DNA of 64,000 nt from Pardosa pseudoannulata (Eukaryota > Arthropoda > Arachnida > Araneae > Lycosidae): positions 141,854,495 through 141,918,494 of the forward strand of contig CM063502.1 in assembly GCA_032207245.1 (NCBI GenBank), written 5' to 3'. The position numbers and the translations under genes were made by a program. Below are positions 21,464 to 33,056 of the stretch, piece by piece (the stretch's first letter is position 1; each line of letters starts with the position of its first letter). A model generated the notes under the pieces. That model saw nothing but the letters and a program-made list of their open reading frames with translations, was not told where the DNA came from and did no database searches.

Positions 21464-24047
21464 TTAACCTCTTCACGACGGGCGAATCATATATGCATTT
21501 CGAACGGACGAATGTGAGTACCGGGCGGTTCACCCGTGCATTCTTGAAGAGCTATCCCTGTGAACGGGCAGTGCATATATGCATTTTCGGCTGGAACAGT
21601 TTTTAATAACCACTAGAGGGCACTCTGTGTCCATTACATTTAAACTGTACGTAGTTTTTGTATTTTGACCTTCAGATTATTCATATTCTGGCTGTTTTTG
21701 GTATTTTCGTTATCAGCTGTGGTTGGGGAGGGGAGAAATCGTAATGTAAACAAACACAGCTCGGCTCTTTAATTTTCCATGTGATATATGCGTTCTCGCT
21801 TCTGACAGCTCTCCGAATACTTTTTTTTTTGTTTTCGCTATGTGGGGTCTTTTTCGGTTTTCGAGTCAATTTTGTTAGTTTTCATTGCTTTCGGAAATAT
21901 TTTGCTCCCTTCTCTCGTTATTTCGGAAAGAGCTTTCGGATCCAGATTATTATGGCGAGAAAGCATTATTTATCAGAGGATGAATATACTCGTATGATAA
22001 ATGAACCACTTAGCGACATAGATGAAAGTGATGACTCAATTACAAAAGAATTAGAAACTGATGTTTCTAGCGATTCTGACACAGACACTCTGTCAGAGAC
22101 TGAGCTCGCTGAATGCCTGCCTTCCACGTCCAGTAAAAGATCGTCTCAAGAAACTTCATCTTGGACTCGAGAGCTTGAGGAATTGAATCCTTATAAATTT
22201 ACTGGAGTACTGGGAACAAATTCTGTAGATCATGCAAAAAAAGAAATTGATTTCTTTAATATTTTCTTTGATAATGATATTCTAAATCTGATTGTTGAAG
22301 AAACGAACAGTTTCGCTCAAAGCGCTCAAAGAAGTGTTCCATCAACTTCTAAATCAGCCAGATTTTCAAATGTAACTATTGAGAACATAAAAGTGTTTTT
22401 TGCAATGATAATACTGATGGGCATTATCAAGAAACCTAATTTGAAAATGTATTTTACAACAAATGAGATATTCACTACTCTGTTTTTCAATAAAGTTATG
22501 CCTAGAGATGTTTTTCTCAACATTTTAAAATTTTTGCATTTCACCTCAAACAAGAATGCTAAAAAGTTGAAAAAACTCGGATTAGTTACTGAAAACCTGA
22601 AAAAGATGTTTAAAAGAACTTACACGCCTGAGGAAAATATCTGCATTGATGAATCCCTTTTTGCTTGGAAAGGATGCCTTGGCTTTCGTCAGTATGTTCC
22701 ATCAAAAAGATCGCGTTACGGCATAAAAATATATAAATTATGCGAATCAGTATCCGGTTATGTGTGGAACTTTCTAATTTATTGTGGTAAAGACACAGAA
22801 ATGTTAAGCAGTGAAGGCTCTTATGGAGAAAGAGTAGTAAAAACATTGATGAGCGACTTATTTCAGAAAGGTTATAATTTATATTTGGATCGCTTTTTCA
22901 ATTCCCCATCGCTTGCGGAATATATGCATTCCGTAAAAACTAATATTTGTGGAACAGTAATAAAAACAAGAAAGAGAATGCCTAAAGATTTTCCAGAAAG
23001 AAAATTAAAAAAGGGTGAAATGGATGTAATGCAACTTCGCAACGTGAACGTCATTGCTTTCAAAGAATAAAAGAAAGATGTTTTTATGTTAACAAGTATA
23101 CATGAACCACATATGGCTAAATTTGGCTGAAAAGATAGTTACTGGAGAAGAAATTTTAAAACCTACATGTATTATCGATTATAACAAAAACATGGGTGGT
23201 GTAGACATAGGAGACGGAGTTATGACACACTATTCATGTTTTAGAAAATCGGTGAAATGGTACAAAAAATTATTCTTTGGGCTTATGGATATAACCATAT
23301 TGAATTCCCACATTCTGTATGACAAAAAACACGGCACTAAAACACCGCTTCTCCAATTTAAGATGAAATTGATTGAGCAAATTTTGGAGAACTACGAAAA
23401 TTATAGACACGAAAAGCAGTTTACAGTAAGATCCGTACCAGCGGCAATTCGATTATCTGGTAGACATTTTCCTACCCTTAATATGAACAAAAAAGGGGAA
23501 AAAAGCCGCAGAAAGAGCATTGTTTGTTAAAAAACAGTACTGAAAGAAAGAAAAACACAACAAACATTTTATGCTTGCAAATCATGCAATGTAGGACTTT
23601 GCGTTTCTCCGTACTTCGAGATTTTCCACACTCAGTCTTCATTTTAAATCTTATTATTTTTTTTTTTGTAAATAGCCCTTGTCGTATATTTTTTTATTAA
23701 TTTGAAAGTATATTAATGTGTTTGTTAATTAAAATTTTGAAATAATTGGAACAGCACTTTCAAATATTCTTTCTGCAGGTAAGCAAACTTTTTTTAATAT
23801 ATATTCAAATAAATTGAAGGAAAAACATTATTAAAGTCTAGTTTTAATGTTATAAGAAAGGGTAAGTAATTATCTAAAATGCTACCAAAAATTACGGTGG
23901 TAGAACATAAACTTTATTATTTGCGATTTTATTTCTAAATTTAGGCCTTGTGAAGCAAAACACCCGTCCTGTAATATCATACCTTTCACTTCCGCTTCAT
24001 CCTGAGCACGCGTATTAGACAAAGGTGCTCTGTCGTGAAAAGGTTAA
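21464..24047 (+). mobile_element. Near-complete piggyBac element
   Basis: A 2,576-bp element (21,468-24,043) flanked by TTAA duplications (21,464-21,467; 24,044-24,047). Terminal inverted repeats are CCTCTTCACGACGG on the left and, on the minus strand, CCTTTTCACGACAG on the right (12 of 14). The left subterminal region is GC-rich and contains two CATATATGCATTT repeats (21,488 and 21,574) that could be transposase-binding sites. A transposase gene in the same orientation fills the interior. Few lesions and readable ends suggest a fairly recent insertion into an intron of the TMBIM-type gene. Confidence 0.92.
21952..23647 (+). pseudogene. piggyBac transposase, inactivated
   Basis: Start chosen at 21,952 (MARKHYLSEDEY) because the upstream extension is leader-like. 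An acidic Ser/Asp-rich N-terminus is followed by the DDE_Tnp_1_7 core: catalytic Asp in ICIDESLFAWKG (residue about 233), second Asp in LYLDRFF (residue about 313), third in MGGVDIGD near 23,204. The C-terminal Cys-rich domain is visible as YACKSCNVGLCVSPYFEIFH just before 23,645. Lesions: TAA at 23,068-23,070, a one-base frame change between about 23,085 and 23,140, and TAA at 23,530-23,532. All three catalytic Asp codons survive. Total length, about 560 codons, is normal for the family. The protein would excise and insert TTAA-flanked elements. Confidence 0.92.
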
Positions 24048-24258
24048 ATTTGGATGCAAAGTTTGTTTATAAATAAGCAGTGATTGTTCTAAAAAAATGT
24101 TTTATGCTTAAGTTTAAAATGTCATAAAATAGTGATCTCACGTCTTTCTGTTTTTATATATCTTCAAAAAGCATTTAATCTTTTTTAATTATTTTACAAA
24201 GAATTGCTAAACTATTTAAGAATATTAAAACTATATCATAATATTAAAACAGTAATGG

Positions 24259-25190
24259 TTAACTTTTAGCTTCCGTCAGGTACAACAGTTGTACCACAAA
24301 TATTTAGAGACCCAAAACTTGGCTATGGTTCAACAGTTATACTATAGATATTTCGCCCCTTATGCTGAGATAAGATCTGTACTCATCATTTGGCCAGTAT
24401 TTCACTATTGTTAAAGTTTTGCTGAGTGCATCAGTACCGGGAAGAAATATAATTTTGTTTGGCGACTTGTGGAACTACTGGTGCTATTTTGGCCATGTCC
24501 AGCAGTTGTTTCTATTCTGTTTATTATTTCTTGTGATCCAAACCCATTTAGATGTTAGTCTAAGTTTCTTTCCTTCATCGTATAGTATTATATTTAATCT
24601 CATCATAGCTCAAATATTTAAGAGTTTTTCTTAAAGTGAGATTGAAAAATTAGTGAATGATTTTGACTCAGAAAATTAAGCTAATAGCAAATGCAATTGC
24701 GAAAATATCATAGTAGCACCTGATGAGAGCAGTGTTAAAATTGTAAATGGTGAACCAGCAACAAATGCAAATATCTTTGGAAAGATGTTGAAGAATCTGA
24801 TTTTGTAAACATTACACCTTTCACCAGAAATACTGGAATAAAAGCAATGTTGATGGAAAAATGCCATATGACTTTAAAAAAAAAAATGTTACTATCGAAA
24901 TCTTGGAACTCATTTGTGTAGAAACAGATAAGCTGAACAAGTGTTCGAAGTAAGACCAGATTTCTGGTAAAAAGAAACATTCACCCGAATGGGTAAATCT
25001 CACTCCTTGTTAATTGAAGAAATTTCTTGCCATAATTTTACTGCTGGGTTATATTGAAAAAGATAGAATTCAAGATTATTGGACAAAAAATGAACTTTTG
25101 GAAACTCCAATATTTGAAAAAATTATGTCTAGAGATAGGTTTTATTCTACTTTAAAATTTTTGTATATTGTTACATTTTATTATTACTTT
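24259..25190 (+). pseudogene. Second, older piggyBac-type relic
   Basis: A TTAA at 24,259-24,262 begins a region with a 27-bp subterminal direct repeat (24,279-24,305 and 24,327-24,353, 22 of 27 identical). From 24,617 degraded coding sequence spells a piggyBac N-terminal and early core region: WKDVEESDFVNITPFTRNTG, then (after a one-base change in an A run at about 24,876) VTIEILELICVETDKLNK, a stop, a stop, and FLAIILLLGYIEKDRIQDYW followed by PIFEKIMSRDRF. The C-terminal half and right end are missing, replaced near 25,240 by a SINE. It is distinct in sequence from the element just upstream. Confidence 0.75.
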
Positions 25191-25244
25191 AAAAATAATT
25201 CCCCAATAGTTTCTTTCAATGACATTACTTCATTTTGATCACTG

Positions 25245-25423
25245 AATGATGGCAGAATGTGTAGAGCACTGCTTTTCGAAATCAGAGTTAGTGGGTTTGA
25301 ATCTTACTGTTGGAATATATTTTCATAACCATTTGGAATCGGCTTTAAGCAATAATTCTCTGTTTCAAGTAGCCCTCATGTAGCATAAAAAGTAAACTGT
25401 AATGTTCTAAATCAGCTTATTTC
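25245..25423 (+). repeat. tRNA-derived SINE
   Basis: B box GGGTTTGAATC, then GGAATATATTTTCATAACCA, ATCGGCTTTAAGCA, AGCCCTCATGTAGCA and AGTAAACTGTAATGTTC, in the order of the family. Follows directly on the truncated piggyBac relic. Confidence 0.75.
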
Positions 25424-25633
25424 ATTCTATCTCTCCCTTATTGTGAGAAATTTATCATATGACATAAGATACTTTTTTTTAAAGTCAGTTGCTCCAAAGC
25501 AGTAAGATGCTATCATTTTGCTGACTTTTCAGGTTGACTCTCTATAACATTCTCTATTCTGTAAACCAAAATTATTAAAAGGGTAATATTTTAAAATTTG
25601 CAAACACTTGGTACTTAATTTGTAAAATAAAAT

Positions 25634-25675
<42 letters not shown>

Positions 25676-27176
25676 TTTATGGTATAGATATTTTTTTTGT
25701 TGATCTCGTATAATAGTTATCTTAACAAATGAGGTATCAAATGAAAGAAAACAATGACAAATTTAATTTTCAGTCTATAAATGTCAACAATTTATTGAGA
25801 AAATCAGAATCTCTAAAAAGTAAACCATTCACATGTCCTTTTCTTATTGCATTCCCATGTTCTTTTGTGGCCTTTGGTAATGAATACAGCTTCTAATGTA
25901 GGGTTGTGGGTTTGGTGCCAATAATGGGTAAGGCTTTGTTTCATTTACATTAACCTTTTACAGTTGATTGTTTTTTAAAATTAGAAGTAGTAATAGAATT
26001 TATCCTATGAGGCCATCTATGACTTTATCAGAAAATTTATTTTTAATTTATGTATGATATTTCAGTTATATAAAAAATAATTAGTTTGTAAATAAATATA
26101 TAAATACTGCCATTACCTATTTTTAAACAAAATTGAAAGATTTAGATATTCTTTAACCATTATTTTTTTTATTTAACTGCTACTTGTGTATTAGTGATTC
26201 AGTGGTATAAAAACTTCATATATTTAATATTCCTGCATTATAGTTCTCATTGGCATGCTATAAAATAATTTTAACAAATAAGGTATAAAAGGAGAAAAAT
26301 CTGATTTTAGATATTTTTGTAAGAAGAAAATATTCTTTTCAAAGTATACATTGTATTTGATTTTTATTTTATATTCCATATTATTTAAGGAGACAAGGGA
26401 CTTTAAATCAGTTTTATAAATATTCAATTTTTAACAATTTTATTTTCTGGAGTATTAACAGTAATGTTTGATAAAATATGTTACTAATATCTAAAAAAAA
26501 AAAAAAACATTTTTTTAAAAATTTAAATAAACATCTTCTTAAACATTGAATAATCAAAAAACGTTCATTAAAAATGTTCTATAGACACTATTATATAGAA
26601 ACAAAACTAGGAGTAATTTTTTTTATGTTAAATACAAATTATGTAACAGTCATTGTACTTCTAGAATGTTTTAGCAGTTTTTTTTCCATATTATTACATA
26701 CTCTTATAATTCTTCAAATAACTGAAGATTTTTCAGAAGTATGCTAGTTTTATGAAAAATACATTAGTATGCAAGGTCCAAAAAATTTCAGAGATTGATA
26801 GAAGTTGAATGCACTTGGAAAATTTGAAAGTCAATAATGAAAAGCTAAACATATTGAACTGTAAAATTCACTGAATAAGAAGCTTTTTAGCTTCAATTTG
26901 ATATAATTTTTTTTTTCTAATGGTTTCTAATATACTTCAAAAGTTATCTTGTGACTGTTCAAATTTTATTTTTTCCATTTGTTTGCATTGCTTATTTTTA
27001 AGCATATTACTCTATAAGGATAAATGTATCTATCATGTAGGATGAATTATGATGGAATAGTTAATAATCATTTTTTATTACCACTAGACAAATTCATGTG
27101 TCTGTCATAGTACAATTTACAGATTCTAAAAAATATTACCTTCATTCTACTGGAATATTTATTTTTATTTTGTGAT
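25424..27176. other. AT-rich non-coding sequence
   Basis: Includes a (TA)n array at 25,639-25,670. A faint GTGGGTTTGGTGCC near 25,906 might be an eroded SINE B box but no body is visible. Confidence 0.4.
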
Positions 27177-27276
27177 NNNNNNNNNNNNNNNNNNNNNNNN
27201 NNNNNNNNNNNNNNNNNNNNNNNNNNNNNNNNNNNNNNNNNNNNNNNNNNNNNNNNNNNNNNNNNNNNNNNNNNNN
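27177..27276. other. Assembly gap (100 N)
   Basis: Exactly 100 N, the usual placeholder for a gap of unknown length. It removes the left part of the first THAP module. Confidence 0.99.
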
Positions 27277-27402
27277 TAATTGCAATCAAATCAGTGTTCC
27301 CAAAGATCCCAGTGTATGTAAAACTTGAACTAAAGCTATGAAAAGAGATGAGAAATTACACCTAAAATTATCTTATAAATTATCCCTTTGGGTTTGTGAA
27401 AA
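27277..27402 (+). pseudogene. THAP zinc-finger exon, decayed copy
   Basis: One frame reads VPKDPSVCKT, a stop, then TKAMKRDEKLHLKLSYKLSL and WVCENHFV. This is the second half of a THAP domain including the C-x2-H pair; the first Cys pair is in the gap. The in-frame stop and loss of the strong donor (GTAATT instead of GTAAGT) mark it as dead. Confidence 0.75.
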
Positions 27403-27436
27403 TCATTTTGTTGTAATTCATACTTTGCTTTTTTAA

Positions 27437-27494
<58 letters not shown>
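27437..27494. repeat. (TA)n microsatellite
   Basis: Nearly pure TA dinucleotide run inside copy 1; copy 2 has only a short AT-rich equivalent at about 31,250. Confidence 0.9.
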
Positions 27495-27496
<2 letters not shown>

Positions 27497-29330
27497 CATT
27501 TAAAAGTGTTGTTGGTTAACCAGTACTGCTTTAACTTATAAATATACCTAATTTTGGAGTATTTTCACACAGCTTAGGTACTTTATAATGAGTTTATGAA
27601 GAATATAAATTGCAATAATTATTTAATACATGATTTACAAAAGAAAGGTTTATGTATTCTCAAGGCATTTAACTATTTTCTTGAATATAGCAGTTAACAC
27701 TGTGACATTTTAAATTAAATTGGAGGCTAATTTGAAAAATTATGATATTATCTTTAAAATGCTCTACTGATATTATTTTAAAAATATAAAATTACTTTTA
27801 GAAACTATATACATTTTTAATTTAACTCTATATGAGGCAATAAGAATGTATTAATATTTAATATATAAATCAAAAGTAATACAATCTTCAAGTATAAAAA
27901 AATACTATGATGATGAATGAACAATACATACATTTCAAAGAGTCATTGGTGATTTTTTTTAATAAATAGTGGAGTGAATATAAATTTATAATTTAAGTAA
28001 GATGAACAATATCGATTGTGTATTTGTACACAAACAAACAAAGTCTGAGTATTCCTTTTTCTGAAATTTATACAATATTATTTCCATCTGCCACCAAGAA
28101 CATGTTCTATATACATAAATTTTTTTTTCCTAACACAGCTGGCAATACAGGCATTATATGCCTTTATGATATACATAAAACTGGGCAATATATATTTACT
28201 CTTTCCTATTATGCTTCTTGTTTGTTCTAATTTATGAGCCAAAGTTATTCACCAAACTTATGTTACTTCTAAAAATAACATTAAATCGAAAGTATAAATA
28301 CTGTTAAATCAATACTATTATATGCATATGTTCATATCGATTTACACTAATATAATTTTACAAAATTTTTCATTCATTTTTATAAATTATTATAAAGAAA
28401 CTTTAATGTAAGATAGCCATGATTATTTTCATTAAAATAATCCATGAGATGAATCTCTTTTGAGTGTGAATATGAAATGATAGGCATTTTACATAAAAAA
28501 GAGTAAACATTTAGGAAAGTTAATAAAAAGGATTCTTTACAATGGTGATCATTATTACCATATATGATGGTGGATTTACTACATAATCTAAGTGTTTTGT
28601 TTCAAGAATGGTTTTTATATTATATTTCCAACTAGAATACTAAAATACTTTTCAGATATTTTTTATTTTACCAGATCAAAATAACGTTCATACATAACTT
28701 CTAATTAAAAGAAGTATAAATACCTTCTATAATTTTTATTTCAATATTATTTCTATCTCTCCCTATAAAATGTGATACTGCAACAGTAAATGTGTATGTG
28801 TGCATAAATAGATATGTTTGACATGTTGTCAGTGTCAATAAACAGAATGGCTATGGTTAGTATTAATTAAGCATTTATGCATTTGAAGTACAGTAAGAAA
28901 TAGAAAAATGTGAAAAATTATTTTACGTATCTCTTGGTTTTGATTTTTTGTGTTTCAACTCCCACAAAATCTGAATTATTTCCCAAAATGAAAACATTGA
29001 TATGCTGTGATTTTTCGAGAGATGGTAGGACTGTTCTTTGGTGAATCCAGGTAAGAGAGATATTATAAACAAATTTACGCATATATATTATCGAGATTGA
29101 TAAAATTATCCAAAAGGTCGGAGTAGAAATAAATATTGCTGACTAGAAATTTTTAAAATACCAGCAAAACCCACTCCGAAAATAGAAAGTGCTTGCTAAC
29201 AAAAGGTCAGCATTGAAACATCATGATCTGTGATGTGACAACCAGTCACGGAGCATCAAGGTTTTCTTTTCACCTATTTTTTCCCCTTATTTATAAAATA
29301 GAACTGGATTCAGCATTTGATGTGCAAGCT

Positions 29331-30267
29331 AAGCTAAAAGTTTTAATAACCCTCATCTTGATATTTTGACAACAAAACCTCCTGTGTCCTATTTATTCAA
29401 TTACATTGATGAACCTCAGCCAATCCTTAAATGATATAAATGGTATCTAAGAATTTGATTGTGAATATTATTTTAATGTATAAAAGGCTTACAAGAAATA
29501 TATGTAAATTATTAGCTTCATAATGTAATTTTGCAGTATTTAAAATACAAAATTATAATTTTTGGTGTGATTTAAAGAATTTGTTTATAAATAAGATAAT
29601 TTGTTACTTTTCCTTAATTGTTCAATTTCTCAATCACATAACTCAATATTGTTATATAAGAGTAACTACATAGTCAGTAATGAGATGGGTATCACAAAAT
29701 TAAAATAATTCTGATAATTGTAAAAGGTAGCAGCCTTTAAATCAGCTGCCATCAGTTCTATAAGAGTGAAAGTATTTCATTTTATAAATTTTTATGGCTA
29801 ATTATAAAGGAATTGAAAACTATTATCAAGAATATATATTTCTTTAACCCCAAACGGTTGCAATTGAAGTTATACAAAAATACATTTAAACTTTAGAAAG
29901 ATTTAACTTTATGAAGGATTTTGTATATAATTTCTCATATTTGAGGTTCTCAGAATGAGCTGATATTGTTTCTAAAAGTAATTGTTTCTCCGTAACTAAT
30001 ATTAAAATCTTGAAAATTTTTATGCAGATTTTGAAATTATAGAAATTATATATATATTAACTAAATAATTAACAATAAAATCTTTGAAATTTTATACAAC
30101 TCTGGGTGTTTAAATAAAATTATGTAAAATTATGCTGTGAATCTTAACAATTTATCAACTTAATGTTTTTATTTCTCTTTGGTAATAGTATCCTTACCTA
30201 TTTATTTTTATCATCTTTTCCATAATTATTAGAAAAAATAGTTTGTCTTTTTAGTTAATATATACCA
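29331..30267. other. AT-rich non-coding sequence
   Basis: Nothing recognised on either strand between the THAP copy and the next SINE. Confidence 0.4.
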
Positions 30268-30428
30268 ATAATAGCTAAATGGGCACTGCTCTTTGGTACT
30301 GTAGTTTGTGGGTTTGAATCCTGCTGATGGCATAGATATTCATAGCTACTCGAAATTGGCTTTAAGCAGTAGTTGCCTCACTTATTAGTCCTTGTATAGC
30401 AAACTAGTGTTTCAAACCAAACTAAATC
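30268..30428 (+). repeat. tRNA-derived SINE
   Basis: A-box-like start, CTTTGGTACTGTAGTTTG, B box GGGTTTGAATCC, then GGCATAGATATTCATAGCTA, GGCTTTAAGCAGTAG, ATTAGTCC and a CAAACCAAACT tail. Confidence 0.8.
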
Positions 30429-30869
30429 AGTTAATGTATATAGAGGTTATATGATGCTAAGCATGTGGTGAAGTGGTATATATTAGTGACTACTGAATTT
30501 GCTAATAGTATATGTATTTTTCAATAATCTTTTCCATTAATACTATATACTTATTCGAAAAGTTGGTTAATATGTGTTTGTTCAATGTAAAGTGGCATTT
30601 CATTATTGTAGAACTTTATTTTAAGAATGCAGTAAGAAGCCTAATACAGTAATGTACTGAATATTTAAGTATGTAAATATATAACTTTCATTCATAGCAA
30701 TGAGAAATTTTCATGTTTTCTAATTTTGATTTTAAACAATAGAAGACAAAAAAGTAAGCAGGACAGTAGCTATTTTTCTTTCATTTGGGGGCCTAATGAA
30801 TGATTTCTAATGGGTTTTATAGTGGACTCTTTAACGTCTCTCAAAAACGATACTTTTCCTCCGCTGAGT

Positions 30870-30889
30870 TTGTGACGTCATTGTTCACG
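30870..30889 (+). promoter_or_regulatory. CRE palindrome upstream of THAP exon
   Basis: TGACGTCA at 30,873-30,880 lies about 140 bases before the first THAP cysteine in a locally GC-richer stretch (30,830-30,920), as expected of a CREB/ATF-type promoter element. It also forms one arm of the inverted ends of the module. Confidence 0.45.
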
Positions 30890-30953
30890 CTGACACCGAG
30901 TGCCTATGCTGTTTGCATGTTAAAAGGTGACTTTTAAATTTGTTTCTGTGTAA

Positions 30954-31193
30954 AGTATCGCATATAATAGAATTTTTTTTACTACGTCTGGCATTAAAAA
31001 GTCATATTATAAATATTGTATTGTGCCACTCTGTAAAAATACAGCAACTAATTGCTATGAGAAGATATTTTTCAGCATTTCCAAAGATCCACATACACGT
31101 AAAATCTGGACAAATTGGATGAAAAGGGATGAGAATTTAAACCCCAAATTATCATATAAATCATCTCTATGGATTTGTGAAGACCATTTTTTG
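30954..31193 (+). CDS. THAP-domain exon
   Basis: The frame is open from 30,954 and ends at a consensus donor (TTTTTG then GTAAGTA at 31,194). It encodes a THAP (C2CH) DNA-binding finger: CIVPLC (C-x4-C, codons at 31,017 and 31,032), FFSISKDPHTRKIWTNWMKR (the F-x-F-P equivalent and the Trp of the core), then SSLWICEDHF with the C-x2-H zinc ligands. THAP domains bind DNA in host regulators and in P-type transposases. No ATG occurs between the upstream stop (30,951) and the first Cys, so either an upstream exon supplies the start or it has been lost. No following exon could be assigned with confidence; 36,715 is a weak candidate. Confidence 0.7.
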
Positions 31194-31756
31194 GTAAGTA
31201 AAGGCTTGCTTTTGTTTAAATATTACTAGTTTAGAAAAAGTAAAGTATATAAAAATACATATATACCTTTAAAAGGACTGTTGATTAACCAGTGCTATTT
31301 AACTTTTAAAACTGCCAATTTTCGAGTATTATCACAGAGTTCAACACAACAATACTACAACAACTACAATAAATGTTTGATAAAGCATATAAATATAGTA
31401 AAACATATACATATCTAAAGCGTATGATTATCTAATAAATAACTCGGGGAGGGGAAGGTTATGTATTTTCAAGGTATTATAAATATTTTCATCAAAGATG
31501 CATACTTTCTTAATTGTATCAATTAACAGTGTTATTTTTCGGTTAAATTGGTGACTAATTTGAAAAAAGTAAATATTTTTATAATACTTATATTACTTTA
31601 AAAATTAAATTTAATTTCAGAAACTTAATACATTTTTTAATTTAACATTAACATTAAAGACAATATAATGGTATTGCTATTTAAAAAAGCATAAATAATT
31701 AAGTAAAGCCTTTTAGAGATTTTAAATTTCTTTTCATCAAATTTAAAATACTTAAG

Positions 31757-32530
31757 AATTGGTTTGGTTTCGGAGCGCTATGGTGTACTTTTTGCAACAC
31801 GAAAGCTAAAGGCTTTAAAAAGGTTGTGTGGCAACTGGACCCTATGGGCCGAGCCTGTCAATCCAGAGGCTTCTGTCAGTAAGCACAAAAATGACAACAA
31901 GCAAAAAATAAACACATAAAAGAGCAAAGAATTTGCGGCCAGTGACATCCATACAAAATAAACAAAAAATAATGAATTAAAATGATCAAAATAAAAAAAA
32001 TTGAAAATTTCAAAAAATAAAAAATAAATATTTTAAAAATAATTAAATTGCATTAAAAATCCGAAAAAGACCCTAAAGAATAATGAATAAACATAAAAAC
32101 AATTTTTAATAATTTAAATTAAGTTCTTGAATTTTTGTATTGTTGGGGACAGAACCGTGCACCCAAGGAAAACGATGATGCAACGGAGCATGCGGACTTA
32201 ACCGACCACGCCACACCTCCACGCTTGTGAAAAGCAAAATAAAATATTTGTTGGAGTTAGTTGACGATGCGGGGATTTAAATAGTAGGTTCTACCCTCAA
32301 CAGAAGAGCAGAAAACAAAAACAGTATGGAGGATGAAAAGAAATACACATGGAATAAAAATAATTTTATGTACAGAAAATGATGTATGGCCAATTTTAAA
32401 CATTTTAAAACTTTTATCTTACATTTTTATATGTTTTTAATAATTTTTTTGGTAGATTTTTTTCGTTTTTTATTTTAACAGTACATATTATTAAGGATCT
32501 TTGGCACGAAGGCTAAAGGTCCCGGTCTCA
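31757..32530 (-). repeat. Composite SINE-like insertion in THAP copy 2
   Basis: The left edge is the inverted SINE tail (minus strand: GTGTTGCAAAAAGTACACCA ... CCAAACCAA). At 32,150-32,222 the minus strand shows a second tRNA-like head, TGGCGTGGTCGGTTAAGTCC as A box and ACGGTTCTGTCCCC as B box. The motif CACGAA(A/G)GCTAAAGG occurs near both edges (31,798 and 32,506). No corresponding sequence is seen in copy 1, so this arrived after duplication or replaced the original. Confidence 0.5.
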
Positions 32531-33038
32531 TAATAAATACCTTCTCTAATTTTTATTTTAATATATTATATCTATCTATTTATAAAAAGCGATGCTACTA
32601 CAAATATGTGTATATGATATATGTATATTTATTTGACTTGTCTATGTCTACAAACAGAAGCGCTGTGATTAGCATGAATAAAATATTAATACATGTTAAG
32701 TAAAATTGGATAAATATATAAATGATTTTATATACCTCTGGGTTTTAATTCACTGTATTTCTGCTCCCATAAAATCCGGGTTTTTTTTTCCCTAAGAACG
32801 AAAACATTGACATGCTGTCAATTTTCAGAAGGTTGTCTGACTATCTTTGGTAAATCCAGGTAGAAGAGACATTTATGACAAATTGAGATAACTAAGCTAT
32901 CTAGATTGATAAAATAAACCTTCAGGTTTAAATAAAAATAAATTTTGATAGCTAGAAAATTTCAGGAACTTGCAAAAACAAAATCGGAAAATAGTGCAAG
33001 TTTACAAGCAATAATAAAATATTGGACAACCTGAACGA

Positions 33039-33056
33039 TGACGTCACAACCAATCA
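33039..33056 (-). promoter_or_regulatory. CRE next to CCAAT box
   Basis: TGACGTCACAACCAATCA places a perfect CRE directly beside a CCAAT box, the layout of many CREB/NF-Y promoters. It is the right inverted end of the THAP module. In copy 1 the same site has decayed to TGATGTGACAACCAGTCA. Confidence 0.4.

Larger units (their letters stand above)
27277..29330 (+). repeat. THAP module, copy 1 (left end in gap)
   Basis: About 2 kb that can be followed against 31,050-33,140. Matched stretches include the THAP remnant, TTAACCAGTACTGCTTTAAC against TTAACCAGTGCTATTTAAC, the block around 27,640-27,830, and 28,740-29,260 (GTGAATCCAGGTAAGAGAG against GTAAATCCAGGTAGAAGAG). It ends in the GTGACAACCAGTCACGGAGC region that parallels the CRE end of copy 2. 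The stretch 27,880-28,690 does not obviously align. The copies are well diverged, so the duplication is old. Confidence 0.8.
30870..33049 (+). mobile_element. THAP module, copy 2, possible THAP transposon
   Basis: The two ends are inverted repeats: TTGTGACGTCATTGTTCACG at 30,870-30,889, and on the minus strand TTGTGACGTCATCGTTCAGG at 33,030-33,049, 18 of 20 identical, each containing the CRE palindrome TGACGTCA. Inside is a THAP zinc-finger exon and about 1.8 kb with no other open frame. P elements and relatives use THAP-domain transposases, so a deleted DNA transposon is one reading. A duplicated host THAP gene with two CRE promoters is the other. Flanking target duplications were not identified, and similarity may extend beyond the inverted repeats. 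Confidence 0.5.

Noticed and set aside
28120..28180. Missing TMBIM exon suggested by ICLYDIHK, similar to the family's IIYDTHS
   Set aside because: No acceptor and donor in matching phase, and the stretch lies inside the duplicated THAP module.
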